A DNA stretch of 43,549 nucleotides, from positions 1 through 43,549 of the forward strand of contig CAXPJI010000017.1 of the NCBI GenBank assembly GCA_964217345.1, read 5' to 3'. Below are positions 8,167-16,712 of this stretch, one piece after another (position 1 is the stretch's first letter; the number at the start of each line of letters is the position of its first letter). Both the position numbers and the translations under genes were made by a program. The notes beneath the pieces were generated by a model. That model did not search any database. It was not told the origin of the DNA and was given only the letters and a program-made list of their open reading frames with translations. Origin of the DNA: UBA3478 sp964217345. GTDB lineage: Bacteria > Bacteroidota > Bacteroidia > Flavobacteriales > Flavobacteriaceae.

Positions 8167-9885
8167 TTAGAAGTTTTGCTGTTTGAATTGATCGACGATA
8201 TAATCGGATGTTCTCCACGAAAGGGCCAAGATGGTCCAAGTGGGGTTTTTATCTGCCTGGGAGACAAACGGCCCTGCATCAACAACGAATACGTTATCGA
8301 CATCATGTAAACGTTCGAATTCGTTCACTACCGATTGTTTGGGGTCACTTCCCATACGGGTAGTACCTACTTCGTGAATGATTCGTCCCGGTTTATGAAG
8401 CCCATAATCACTCTCTTTTCCGGGCTTATCACCAAGAGGGATACCTCCCATATTCACTATAATTTCCTCGAAAGTGTCGTGCATGTGTCGAGCTTGCTTG
8501 CGCTCCTCGTCACTCCATTTGTAGTGAAAACGTAGTACAGGAATTCCCCACTGATCTACTTTTTCTGGGTCGATTTCACAGTAGTTTTCTTTGCGAGCGA
8601 TTGATTCTCCTCTACCAGACATGCCGACCATTGATCCGTAGTACTTGCGGATATCTTTTCGTAGGTGATCTCCGTACCCGCCGACGCGTTCTCCAAAGAA
8701 ACGGTTGAGATCATTTGGGTTGAATCCGAAGCCATAGCTAGGCATGCCAAGACCTCCCCACACTTCAATGTGATAGCCTCTAGCGAAATCAAGATTTTTA
8801 TTATCTAGCCACCAAGGTGAGTATAGGTGCATACCACCCACTCCGTCTTCATTGTAGATTTCACGATCCATAAGTGCAGGAACAAATCCCATTCGATCAG
8901 CTCCTGTAGAGTCGTGAAGGTATTTTCCAATGAGACCGCTACTGTTACCTAGGCCATCGGGATGCACTGCACTTTTTGAGTTGAGCAGAATGCGTGCTGA
9001 GCTACACGCTGAGGCTGCTAGTACGACCACCTTACCTTTAAGTTCATAGTCTTTTCCGCTAGTCTTGTCAATATAACTTACTCCGGTTGCCCGACCATTA
9101 CCGTCGGTTAATACCTCGCGAACCATTGCTCCGGTATAAAGATCGATTTGTCCTCCGTTTTTCTGAGCAGGAAAGATTAGACAAGACCCCGCCGAAAAAT
9201 CGGCATATACCTGGCAAGAGCGATTGCACTGATTACAATAAAAACAAACGCCTCGCTCGTCATTTATGCGTTTAGTAACAATAGAAAGTCTCGAGGGCAT
9301 TACTTTCACTCCAGCCATTTCGGCACCTTTCTTATAGTATAGTTCGTGCAGTCTAGGTTTTGGAGCAGGTAAAAAGAAGCCGTCTGGTTCGTTGTAAATA
9401 CCTTCTTTGCTTCCAAAGATCCCAATCAGCTTGTCTACCTTATCGTAATAAGGTTTCACATCCTCGTAGCCAATCGGCCAATCTTCACCGACGCCATCTC
9501 GTGATTTAGATTTGAAATCTAGCGGACCGAAGCGAAGCGAAATTCGCCCCCAGTGATTGGTACGACCTCCTAGCATTCTTGCCCTAAACCAGTCAAACTG
9601 CGTGCCTTCTACGTTAGTATATGGCTCGCCTTCAATGTCCCATCCTCCGTAAAGCGCATCGAAATCTCCAAAGGCACGATGTATACTTGAACCGCGTCTA
9701 GGCGATTCATAAGGCCACTTGAGTTGGGTTTGCTGTTCTGGGTTTGCAGGATCAAAATGATCTCCGGCTTCAACGACGGCTACCTTAAGGCCAGCCTCAG
9801 ATAATACTTTGGTGGCCATACCACCGCCAGCACCTGAACCGACAATAATTACATCGTAAACTTTCTTTGAAGAAATGATTTCCAT
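8167..9885 (-). CDS. GMC family FAD-dependent oxidoreductase (gluconate dehydrogenase-like)
   Basis: 572 residues. The N-terminal FAD-binding Rossmann motif is GSGAGGG (about 16-22), with the adenine-ribose acidic residue in VVEAGDHFD. The C-terminal GMC domain supplies the expected His/Asn pair, H504 in HEVGTTRMG and N547 in NPTWT. Between them lies a cysteine cluster at 214, 217, 220 and 224 (plus 235), like the ferredoxin-type insert that holds a 3Fe-4S cluster in bacterial FAD-glucose and gluconate dehydrogenases. It oxidises a sugar, polyol or other alcohol and passes electrons to the respiratory chain; the substrate is unknown. No signal peptide is present; export with the downstream Tat subunit is inferred. 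A 273-bp gap precedes it with no gene seen. Confidence 0.85.
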   Translation of the reverse strand: MEIISSKKVYDVIIVGSGAGGGMATKVLSEAGLKVAVVEAGDHFDPANPEQQTQLKWPYESPRRGSSIHRAFGDFDALYGGWDIEGEPYTNVEGTQFDWFRARMLGGRTNHWGRISLRFGPLDFKSKSRDGVGEDWPIGYEDVKPYYDKVDKLIGIFGSKEGIYNEPDGFFLPAPKPRLHELYYKKGAEMAGVKVMPSRLSIVTKRINDERGVCFYCNQCNRSCQVYADFSAGSCLIFPAQKNGGQIDLYTGAMVREVLTDGNGRATGVSYIDKTSGKDYELKGKVVVLAASACSSARILLNSKSAVHPDGLGNSSGLIGKYLHDSTGADRMGFVPALMDREIYNEDGVGGMHLYSPWWLDNKNLDFARGYHIEVWGGLGMPSYGFGFNPNDLNRFFGERVGGYGDHLRKDIRKYYGSMVGMSGRGESIARKENYCEIDPEKVDQWGIPVLRFHYKWSDEERKQARHMHDTFEEIIVNMGGIPLGDKPGKESDYGLHKPGRIIHEVGTTRMGSDPKQSVVNEFERLHDVDNVFVVDAGPFVSQADKNPTWTILALSWRTSDYIVDQFKQQNF

Positions 9886-10108
9886 AGGCTAGATATTCTG
9901 TCTTTCAATGTAGTACACTTTTCGATGAGATGAAAACGATTCTCTTTAGAAACTTTAATTACATACTTCAAATTAGTTCTGTTACAAATCATTTAGAAAA
10001 GTCACTTTTAATTTGTTCTTGCTTTTCTATGAAAGTACTCATGATTCATATAGTTCTTTCTCAAAGAAATAAATGATTAAAAGATTGACTTAGCGCCAAT
10101 TACAATAT

Positions 10109-10158
10109 TTTGTTTAAGTTTTATATATTTAATATCGAATAACCAATAGTTAAACAAA
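10109..10158. promoter_or_regulatory. Inverted TTTGTTTAA pair before the InsA-like gene
   Basis: TTTGTTTAAG (10109-10118) and GTTAAACAAA (10149-10158) are convergent inverted copies with centres 40 bp apart. The second copy abuts the ATG of the InsA-like gene. The same motif recurs as an inverted pair just after that gene. This could be an operator for the encoded HTH protein or a remnant of transposon ends. The upstream sequence is otherwise AT-rich with no recognisable gene. Confidence 0.45.
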
Positions 10159-10584
10159 ATGTTGAGCAGTTGTCCTAAATGTGATTCTAAGCACATTACC
10201 AAGGCAGGTGTTATTGATGAACGTCAGCGGTATAAGTGTAAAGAATGCAACTATCACTTTACTGTTGCAAAGTCGGGAAAATCGACAGACATTCAAATCG
10301 TTAAACGTGCCTTACAACTTTATTTAGAGGGGTTGAGCTATCGTGAGATAGAATCGCTCCTAGAGGTTTCTCATGTTAGCGTAATGAATTGGGTAAAGAA
10401 GTATAAAATACAGCGCCCTTTAGACCAAAGCCATCAAATCGATCGTCACTTTTTAGCTCACGATGACGTGGTTAAATTAGTGGAGAATAGAGGTTTTTTA
10501 CACGACACTAATGTGCTTATTTCTAGAATTAACGGTCACTATATGGTGCTAACTTTTGGTCCTCAATCTAAAGAATTTGTTTAA
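10159..10584 (+). CDS. Solitary IS1 InsA-like zinc-ribbon/HTH protein
   Basis: 141 residues. The N-terminal zinc ribbon has ligands C5-x2-C8 and C27-x2-C30 in a CPKC/CKEC context (about 1-36), as in InsA of IS1. A helix-turn-helix follows (about 46-85: YLEGLSYREIESLLEVSH...). The C-terminal 55 residues (about LVENRGFLHDTNVL onward) show no DDE catalytic motif, and no InsB-like frame follows, so it cannot transpose by itself. It may be a domesticated DNA-binding regulator or an IS remnant; the intact frame and clear domain structure favour the former. It is flanked on both sides by inverted copies of TTTGTTTAAC, one touching its start codon and one covering its stop codon. Confidence 0.7.
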   Translation: MLSSCPKCDSKHITKAGVIDERQRYKCKECNYHFTVAKSGKSTDIQIVKRALQLYLEGLSYREIESLLEVSHVSVMNWVKKYKIQRPLDQSHQIDRHFLAHDDVVKLVENRGFLHDTNVLISRINGHYMVLTFGPQSKEFV

Positions 10585-10634
10585 CTAATTTTTGCTTTGA
10601 ACAAAATTCATGTTCCATTACAAGGTTAAACAAA
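10576..10634. promoter_or_regulatory. Second inverted TTTGTTTAAC pair, after the InsA-like gene
   Basis: TTTGTTTAAC (10576-10585, covering the stop codon) and GTTAAACAAA (10625-10634) form another convergent inverted pair, centres 49 bp apart. The last copy sits between short complementary arms CAAGG (10621-10625) and CCTTG. The rest of the gap to 10793 is AT-rich with no gene seen. It may control the downstream GH92 remnant or mark an element boundary. Confidence 0.4.
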
Positions 10635-10793
10635 AATCCTTGGTGAAACTTTTATAGACTGAGTATACTCTATCCCGTTAGAGTACTTTCAACGTACACA
10701 TAGAATATTAAATAAGAGATAATCTGAATTCATAACACGTGAAATAGTCGTGTTTGATCATTTCTAGACCTTATTGATAATCTTTTAGTGCCG

Positions 10794-11531
10794 ATGAAAA
10801 ACTTACTTAGAATAATTTTTATTGTTAGCGTTGCTTTTCTACTATTCAAATTAATCTCTAGAATTAGCATAACTAATCTTGATAATCAGGATCTAACACA
10901 ATATGTAGATACACGAATAGGCTCGAAGGATAATGGATTAGAAAGTGGCTATACTTTTACTGGAGCGACTTTTCCTTTTGGAATGGTTCAGTTCACTCCA
11001 AGTTTCTTTTCACCGGACAGAGGATTTGTTGTTACCCAATTAAGTGGAGCAGGGTGCTCTAATATGGGAAATTTCCCGGTATCTGCATCTAATGGCAATC
11101 TAGAGATATCACCCAACGACATGACAAACTTCAATAACATTGATGAGGTTAGGGTTCATGACGCAGGACGATTATCTACGTCAATTAATGGAGGTATTGA
11201 CATTGATCTAACTACATCGAAGCGTGCAGGATTCGCGAAATTCAAATTTAATAATGCTCAAAAGGGAACCATTGTTATTGGTTCTGGGGTTAACTCTACC
11301 GAAGTTTCAGACGCCTACCTAAAGATTACGTCGTCAACTTCATGCGAAGGGTACGCTGTTGGAGGAGATTTTTGTGGAGCACCTACTCCTTATAAAATAT
11401 ATTTCGCCGTAGAATTTGATAGACCCTCAGAATCTCAGAAAGTTTGGAAAAATTCTAATATCTCTGAAATTAAAGAGGCTGAAGGAAAAAATTCTGGGGC
11501 TTTGACTTCCCATTTTATTTTGTTCAAATAG
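10794..11531 (+). pseudogene. GH92 alpha-mannosidase, N-terminal fragment
   Basis: About 246 codons from the ATG at 10794. A hydrophobic N-terminal anchor or signal is followed by the unmistakable start of a glycoside hydrolase 92 beta-sandwich: QYVDTRIGS, then FTGATFPFGMVQFTPS, then QLSGAGCSNMGNFPV. GH92 enzymes are calcium-dependent exo-alpha-mannosidases of about 750 residues, so only about the first third remains and the (alpha/alpha)6 catalytic domain is absent. From about 11485 the homology switches to the C-terminal part of a sialate O-acetylesterase in another frame, and the GH92 frame stops at 11531. The gene is therefore a deletion remnant and should be non-functional. The region is more AT-rich than its neighbours. 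Confidence 0.8.
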
Positions 11532-12028
11532 CACCCTTTGATTATCAGAACAATCTATCGCCAGACTTGAGAAATTCTCAATTAAACGTTTCTTCTTTGG
11601 AGAATACAGGGATGATTACCACTTTAGATATAGGTAACCCAATAAATATTCATCCGGCAAATAAACAAGAGGTAGGTGAGCGATTAGCTTCCATTGCTCT
11701 TTATCAAACCTATGATGCCGAGGAAAATTATGAGGGGATTACACCAATTCAAACCTTTAGACAAGGGAAAGAAATTGTTATATCGTTTGAATGTCTACAG
11801 GGGGGTATAATTTATGAACCTGAAAATGCCAAAGACCTTGAAATTTCAGAAGATGAAAAAACTTATTATAAAGCCGATGTTCGAGTCGAAGACTGCAAGA
11901 TTTATCTTTCAGCACCTGAACTTAAAAGCCCAAAACATGTTAGACATGCTTGGAGAGACGTTTCAACGGGAGCCATTTATAATAGCCTAGGTCAGCCTAT
12001 TTCAACTTTTAAGGTGTCAGTGGAATAA
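11483..12028 (+). pseudogene. Sialate O-acetylesterase (SASA), C-terminal fragment
   Basis: An open frame bounded by a TGA at 11480-11482 and running to 12028. It begins WGFDFPFYFVQIAPFDY at about 11495 and continues through LRNSQL, NTGMITTLDIGNP, IHPANKQEVGERLA and, near the end, HVRHAW. This is the conserved C-terminal part of SGNH/SASA-domain 9-O-acetylesterases. The DxxH-type element of the catalytic dyad falls in DIGNPINIHP. The whole N-terminal half, including the GDS serine block, is missing. An internal ATG at 11567 could give a 153-residue product, but it starts mid-domain. The fragment is fused out of frame to the GH92 fragment, consistent with a deletion between two genes of a former glycan-degradation locus. 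Confidence 0.75.
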
Positions 12029-12102
12029 GTTATTGATTGTGAACTAAGGATTCTGTTTTGATTCTATCGAGGATCCACCTATATTCTATCAAATTACAGC
12101 CT

Positions 12103-12363
12103 ATGAGTAAATCAGATCATGCTAAAAAGTATTGGAAGGAGAATCTTCGTTATGTCACAATTCTTCTGTCTATTTGGTTTTCAGTTTCTTTTCTTGCGGG
12201 GGTGGTTCTGAAAGACCTGCTTGATCAGTATAGTATCGGAGGATTTCCGCTAGGGTTTTGGTTTGCTCAACAAGGATCTATCTATGTATTCGTCGTACTC
12301 ATTTTCGTTTACGTGCGCCTGATGAATAAGCTTGATAAAAAGTATAACTACGACAAAGATTAA
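12103..12363 (+). CDS. DUF4212 small symporter subunit
   Basis: 86 residues from the ATG at 12103. There are two transmembrane helices (about 16-36 and 48-68), with the family-typical KKYWKENLR start and GFPLGFWFAQQGS between them. DUF4212 proteins are encoded directly before sodium/solute symporters of the VC_2705 subfamily and are thought to be their small subunit. Here the symporter starts 2 bp after this stop. An upstream in-frame start would only add residues outside the family alignment. Confidence 0.9.
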   Translation: MSKSDHAKKYWKENLRYVTILLSIWFSVSFLAGVVLKDLLDQYSIGGFPLGFWFAQQGSIYVFVVLIFVYVRLMNKLDKKYNYDKD

Positions 12364-12365
12364 TC

Positions 12366-14069
12366 ATGACCGTACAGATTTGGACTTATATCATAGTAGC
12401 CCTAACATTCGCACTTTATATCGCAATCGCGATTTGGTCGAGAGCCGGTTCTACGAAAGAATTCTATGTAGCGGGTGGAGGAGTTTCGCCATTAGCTAAT
12501 GGTATGGCAACTGCCGCCGATTGGATGTCTGCCGCTTCTTTCATCTCTATGGCCGGGCTTATCTCTTTTATGGGTTACGATGGCTCTGTTTATCTCATGG
12601 GTTGGACAGGTGGATACGTTCTTCTCGCCCTACTTCTTGCACCCTACCTTAGAAAATTCGGAAAATTCACCGTTCCTGATTTCATTGGAGAACGTTACTA
12701 TTCTAAAACCGCTCGTTTAGTTGCCGTCTTCTGTGCTCTTTTGGTTTCGTTTACTTATGTGGCGGGTCAGATGCGCGGTGTGGGAGTAGTATTTTCTAGA
12801 TTTTTAGAAGTAGATATAACCACTGGTGTGATCATCGGTATGATTATCGTTTTATTCTATGCCGTTCTCGGAGGAATGAAGGGAATCACCTACACCCAGG
12901 TAGCCCAGTACTGTGTACTCATCTTTGCCTTTATGGTCCCTGCGATTTTTATCTCTTTTCAGATGACCGGAAACCCTATTCCACAAATAGGAATGGGAGG
13001 TAAGGGTGCCGACGGTATGTATCTGCTAGAAAAATTAAATGGCCTCTCTACAGAGCTTGGTTTTGCTGAATACACAAATGGTTCAAGATCGAAAATGGAT
13101 ATTTTCGCGATGACCGCAGCTTTAATGGTGGGCACAGCAGGTCTACCCCATGTAATTGTACGCTTCTTTACAGTGAAAAAGGTTAGGGATGCACGTAAAT
13201 CAGCAGGTTTAGCTCTTTTACTTATTGCGATTCTTTACACGGCTGCCCCCGCAGTTGCAGTTTTTGCTCGCCTCAACCTTATTCATACGGTAAGCGGACA
13301 ACCATATGCTCAAATGCCAGATTGGTTCTCTAATTGGGAAGCCACAGGTCTTTTAGGATTCAACGACAAAAACGGTGACGGCCTCATCCAATATTCTGCA
13401 GACGCGATGATTAATGAATTGACCGTTGACAGAGATATCATGGTACTAGCCAACCCTGAAATCGCGAATCTACCTGCTTGGGTGATTGCCCTAGTGGCCG
13501 CTGGTGGTTTAGCCGCTGCCTTATCGACCGCAGCGGGGCTATTATTGGTGATTTCTTCGTCTGTTTCGCACGATTTAGTAAAGAGTGTATTTAAACCAGA
13601 TATTACAGATAAACAAGAATTAGTAGTGGCAAGACTTTCTGCGGTCGGTGCAGTAGTTGTTGCCGGATATTTCGGAATCAACCCCCCTGGTTTCGTTGCT
13701 GCTGTTGTAGCATTAGCCTTCGGGCTGGCTGCGGCCTCCTTCTTCCCTGCGATTATTTTGGGAATTTTCTACAAGAAGATGAATAAAGAAGGAGCGATTG
13801 CGGGTATGATCGTTGGTATTGGATTGATGCTATTCTACATGCTTAAATTCAAATTTGGAATTTTTGACGGAGGTAAAACTGCCGTTGCCAGTTTATCTAA
13901 AGACTGGTGGTTCGGCATCTCTCCAGAAGGCTTCGGTTTCATCGCTATGATTGTGAATTTCGCAGTTTCCTTGACGATTAATGCATTCACTGCAGATCCG
14001 CCAGAAGAGGTTCAAGAAATTGTCGAAACCATTCGAATCCCTAGCGGGGCCGGTGAGGCTACCCACTAG
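12366..14069 (+). CDS. Sodium:solute symporter, acetate permease-like (VC_2705 subfamily)
   Basis: 567 residues with about 13 predicted transmembrane helices. SSSF hallmarks are STKEFYVAGGGVSPLANGMATAAD near the N-terminus, WMSAASFISMAG, and GYFGINPPGF late in the protein. This branch resembles ActP and transports monocarboxylates such as acetate with sodium. It follows the DUF4212 gene by 2 bp and precedes acs by 60 bp, which supports acetate or another short-chain acid as substrate; the substrate is inferred from context. A GC-rich hairpin lies between it and acs. Confidence 0.9.
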   Translation: MTVQIWTYIIVALTFALYIAIAIWSRAGSTKEFYVAGGGVSPLANGMATAADWMSAASFISMAGLISFMGYDGSVYLMGWTGGYVLLALLLAPYLRKFGKFTVPDFIGERYYSKTARLVAVFCALLVSFTYVAGQMRGVGVVFSRFLEVDITTGVIIGMIIVLFYAVLGGMKGITYTQVAQYCVLIFAFMVPAIFISFQMTGNPIPQIGMGGKGADGMYLLEKLNGLSTELGFAEYTNGSRSKMDIFAMTAALMVGTAGLPHVIVRFFTVKKVRDARKSAGLALLLIAILYTAAPAVAVFARLNLIHTVSGQPYAQMPDWFSNWEATGLLGFNDKNGDGLIQYSADAMINELTVDRDIMVLANPEIANLPAWVIALVAAGGLAAALSTAAGLLLVISSSVSHDLVKSVFKPDITDKQELVVARLSAVGAVVVAGYFGINPPGFVAAVVALAFGLAAASFFPAIILGIFYKKMNKEGAIAGMIVGIGLMLFYMLKFKFGIFDGGKTAVASLSKDWWFGISPEGFGFIAMIVNFAVSLTINAFTADPPEEVQEIVETIRIPSGAGEATH

Positions 14070-14085
14070 AATTTTATTAATTTAA

Positions 14086-14116
14086 AAGGCCCGAATAATT
14101 TAATTGTTCGGGCCTT
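14086..14116 (+). terminator. Hairpin between symporter and acs
   Basis: A perfect 10-bp inverted repeat, AAGGCCCGAA (14086-14095) and TTCGGGCCTT (14107-14116), can extend inwards by about four pairs. Only a weak T-run (TT then AATA) follows. It may be a leaky terminator, an attenuator or an mRNA-stabilising hairpin separating uptake from activation genes. Confidence 0.55.
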
Positions 14117-14129
14117 AATACTTCTACCA

Positions 14130-16040
14130 ATGAGTAATTATCACATTAAGAATCTTGAAGAGTACTTTCAGATTTATCGTAAATCGGTGCGTAACCCTGA
14201 GTTGTTCTGGGAAGAGATTGCTGAAGAACATTTTGTTTGGCGTAAGCGTTGGAGCAACGTTTTGTCTTGGGATTTTGAAAAACCCGAGGTAAAGTGGTTC
14301 GAAGGAGCACAGTTAAATATTACCGAAAACTGCATCGATCGTCATCTTAGTAAGTACTCAGATAAAACAGCGATTTTATTCGAACCGAACAGTATCGATG
14401 AACCAGCTCAGCACATTACCTACAAGCAGTTATATGCTCAGGTAAACAAGATGTCTAATGTGTTGAAATCGCAAGGAGTTAAGAAAGGAGACCGCGTTTG
14501 TATCTACTTGCCGATGATTCCTGAGCTAGCTTATGCCGTTCTTGCTTGCGCTCGAATAGGAGCTGTTCACTCGGTGGTTTTTGCAGGTTTTTCATCTACG
14601 GCTTTAGCTACAAGAATCAACGACTGTGATGCCTCGGTAGTAATTACTGCAGATGGTTCGTATCGAGGTGCTAAATCGATTGATTTGAAGTCGATTGTCG
14701 ACGAGGCGTTGAACGATTGTCCTGGGGTCAATTCGGTTTTGGTTGCTGAACGTACAGGGGGTAAAATGAATCTGGTAAATGGTCGCGATCATCTGCTTGC
14801 CCCATTGATAAAAGGAGCTAGCGAAGAATGTGCGGTTGAGGTTATGGATGCTGAAGATCCGTTATTTATACTCTATACCTCGGGTTCTACAGGTAAACCC
14901 AAAGGGATGGTTCATACTTGTGCCGGATACATGGTCTACACCGCCTATACCTTCAAAAATATCTTTCAGTATCGAGAAAATGATGTGTATTGGTGTACCG
15001 CCGATATCGGATGGATCACTGGCCACTCTTACATCCTCTACGGCCCACTAGCTAATGGCGCTACAACCGTGATGTTCGAAGGAGTACCTTCATATCCCGA
15101 TTACGGTCGTTTTTGGGAGGTTGTCGAGAAGCATAAGATCACTCAATTCTATACCGCGCCCACTGCGATTCGTGCATTAGCAAAAGAACCTTTAGAACTC
15201 GTTGAGAATTACGACCTCTCCTCGCTTAAAGTGTTGGGCTCTGTCGGTGAGCCCATCAATGAAGAGGCTTGGCATTGGTACAACAACAATGTGGGTAAAA
15301 AAGAAAGCCCCATTGTAGATACGTGGTGGCAAACAGAAACGGGAGGAATCATGATATCCCCCATTCCTTACTCAACTCCTACGAAGCCTACCTTCGCGAC
15401 CTTGCCCTTTATCGGTGTGCAACCTGCACTGATGGACGAAAGCGGCAAAGAAATTAAAGGAAATCAAGTTGAGGGTCGTTTGTGTATTAAGTTCCCATGG
15501 CCATCGATTGCTCGAACGATTTGGGGCAATCACGAACGCTATCGAGAAACCTATTTCTCAGCCTATAAGAACATGTATTTCACTGGGGACGGTGCTTCTC
15601 GTGACGCGGTTGGATACTATCGCATCACCGGTAGAGTTGACGATGTAATTATTGTTTCGGGCCATAACCTGGGGACTGCTCCAATAGAAGATGCGATTAA
15701 TGAGCACCAAGGAGTTGCCGAATCTGCTATTGTCGGATTCCCTCATGACATCAAAGGAAACGCCCTTTTCGGGTATGTAATTCTAAAGGATGAGGCGAAC
15801 AGTAGAGATCAAGACGAACTTCGAGCTGAAATCAATCGACTGATTTCTGAGAAAATAGGTCCTATCGCTAAACTAGATAAGATTGTCTTCGTACCCGGTC
15901 TACCCAAGACGCGGTCAGGCAAGATTATGCGAAGAATTCTCAGAAAGATTGCTTCGAATGAGGTGTCTAACCTTGGTGATATATCGACATTGTTAAATCC
16001 TGATGTAGTTGAACAGATCAGGAAAATAGTTGGAGTATAG
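14130..16040 (+). CDS. acs: Acetyl-CoA synthetase (acetate-CoA ligase)
   Basis: 636 residues, close to the usual length of about 650. Family features in order: the N-terminal VRNPELFWEEIAEE block, the AMP-binding P-loop YTSGSTGKPKGMVHT (about 249-263), the WWQTETGG motif, TGDGA, GRVDDVI (hinge) and the C-terminal KTRSGKIMRRILRK with the conserved lysine at about 598 that is acetylated in Salmonella Acs. It converts acetate, ATP and CoA to acetyl-CoA in the cytoplasm. Placed behind a DUF4212/symporter pair, it completes uptake and activation of acetate. Reversible acetylation is a plausible control, but no Pat or deacetylase gene is nearby. A strong terminator follows. Confidence 0.96.
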   Translation: MSNYHIKNLEEYFQIYRKSVRNPELFWEEIAEEHFVWRKRWSNVLSWDFEKPEVKWFEGAQLNITENCIDRHLSKYSDKTAILFEPNSIDEPAQHITYKQLYAQVNKMSNVLKSQGVKKGDRVCIYLPMIPELAYAVLACARIGAVHSVVFAGFSSTALATRINDCDASVVITADGSYRGAKSIDLKSIVDEALNDCPGVNSVLVAERTGGKMNLVNGRDHLLAPLIKGASEECAVEVMDAEDPLFILYTSGSTGKPKGMVHTCAGYMVYTAYTFKNIFQYRENDVYWCTADIGWITGHSYILYGPLANGATTVMFEGVPSYPDYGRFWEVVEKHKITQFYTAPTAIRALAKEPLELVENYDLSSLKVLGSVGEPINEEAWHWYNNNVGKKESPIVDTWWQTETGGIMISPIPYSTPTKPTFATLPFIGVQPALMDESGKEIKGNQVEGRLCIKFPWPSIARTIWGNHERYRETYFSAYKNMYFTGDGASRDAVGYYRITGRVDDVIIVSGHNLGTAPIEDAINEHQGVAESAIVGFPHDIKGNALFGYVILKDEANSRDQDELRAEINRLISEKIGPIAKLDKIVFVPGLPKTRSGKIMRRILRKIASNEVSNLGDISTLLNPDVVEQIRKIVGV

Positions 16041-16043
16041 CTA

Positions 16044-16075
16044 TAAAAAAGACCGCCCTCTTGTAGGGCGGTTTT
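16044..16075 (+). terminator. Intrinsic terminator after acs
   Basis: An A-run precedes the stem ACCGCCCT (16052-16059) and AGGGCGGT (16065-16072), with loop CTTGT and a following T-rich stretch. It sits 4-35 bp after the acs stop. Confidence 0.85.
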
Positions 16076-16181
16076 GATTTTAAATAGTGGTGTAGCGGCT
16101 ACCTAAGCGTCTGATAGTCAAAAGTATTATTTTTTCTTTGGGCAATCTATGCCTATATTGCTTTCCCTTAAAATTTTAGGC

Positions 16182-16712
16182 ATGCTTAAATCTAAGAAAG
16201 TAACTAACGAATCTTCTCCGATTATCTTGTCGGCACCATCGGTTATTGATGGACAGTTTAAAACCAATCGTGGCTTAAGAATTGAATGTCAGTATTTCGG
16301 AGCCGTGGTTTCTTCTGAAAAGATTTACGTTTCAACCGAAGCTAAAGTGGTAGGAGACCTTGTATGTAATGGTCTTACTGTTGATGGTGAAATCAAAGGT
16401 GATGTTTACTGCACCGGTAAAGTTCTATTGAATGAAGGAGCCAAGGTTACGGGTAACATTTATGCCAAACTTTTTGAGAACAGATCGAATGAGCATCTAA
16501 ATTGTACCATTCGTATACCCAGCCCAAAAGCCGTTCATAGAGCATTAGAGCGCCTAGAATCTATTGACTTGGAGGTGCCTATGACCGGCACGAATCTGCT
16601 TAATGAGATTTCACTGTATTTTACAAGCAAAGCACAGTCTGAAGGTTCAGAAGCAGGGTTGCGTGTCGTAGACGAAGAACCTAGTCTTCGCTCTTCTGGA
16701 TCGGATTCTTAA
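16182..16712 (+). CDS. Bactofilin (polymer-forming cytoskeletal protein)
   Basis: 176 residues from the ATG at 16182 (MLKSKK, the typical short bactofilin N-terminus); an ATG at 16149 would add 11 residues. The central right-handed beta-helix of the bactofilin family (DUF583) runs through about residues 18-95. Strands recur every 16-18 residues: VIDGQFKTNRGLRIE, then AKVVGDLVCNGLTVDGEI, then GDVYCTGKVLLNEGAKVTGNIYA. The C-terminal 75 residues are charged and probably disordered, as in other bactofilins. Such proteins polymerise into membrane-associated filaments involved in cell shape or envelope organisation. No peptidase or other usual partner is adjacent. The 3' end overlaps the SdpI-like gene by 32 bp. 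Confidence 0.85.
   Translation: MLKSKKVTNESSPIILSAPSVIDGQFKTNRGLRIECQYFGAVVSSEKIYVSTEAKVVGDLVCNGLTVDGEIKGDVYCTGKVLLNEGAKVTGNIYAKLFENRSNEHLNCTIRIPSPKAVHRALERLESIDLEVPMTGTNLLNEISLYFTSKAQSEGSEAGLRVVDEEPSLRSSGSDS

Noticed and set aside
9886..10158. An RNA gene or small ORF in the 273-bp gap between the GMC and InsA-like genes
   Set aside because: No tRNA-like or stable GC-rich structure and no convincing coding frame; only AT-rich sequence and the inverted motif were seen.
10159..10584. A complete IS1-like insertion sequence
   Set aside because: No InsB/DDE frame follows and no paired terminal repeats of IS size or target duplication were seen; only the InsA-like protein and short repeated motifs are present.
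10794..11531. Simple frameshift in one intact GH92 gene
   Set aside because: The sequence after the break belongs to a different family (sialate O-acetylesterase) and the combined length is far below a full GH92, so a frameshift or single sequencing error cannot explain it.
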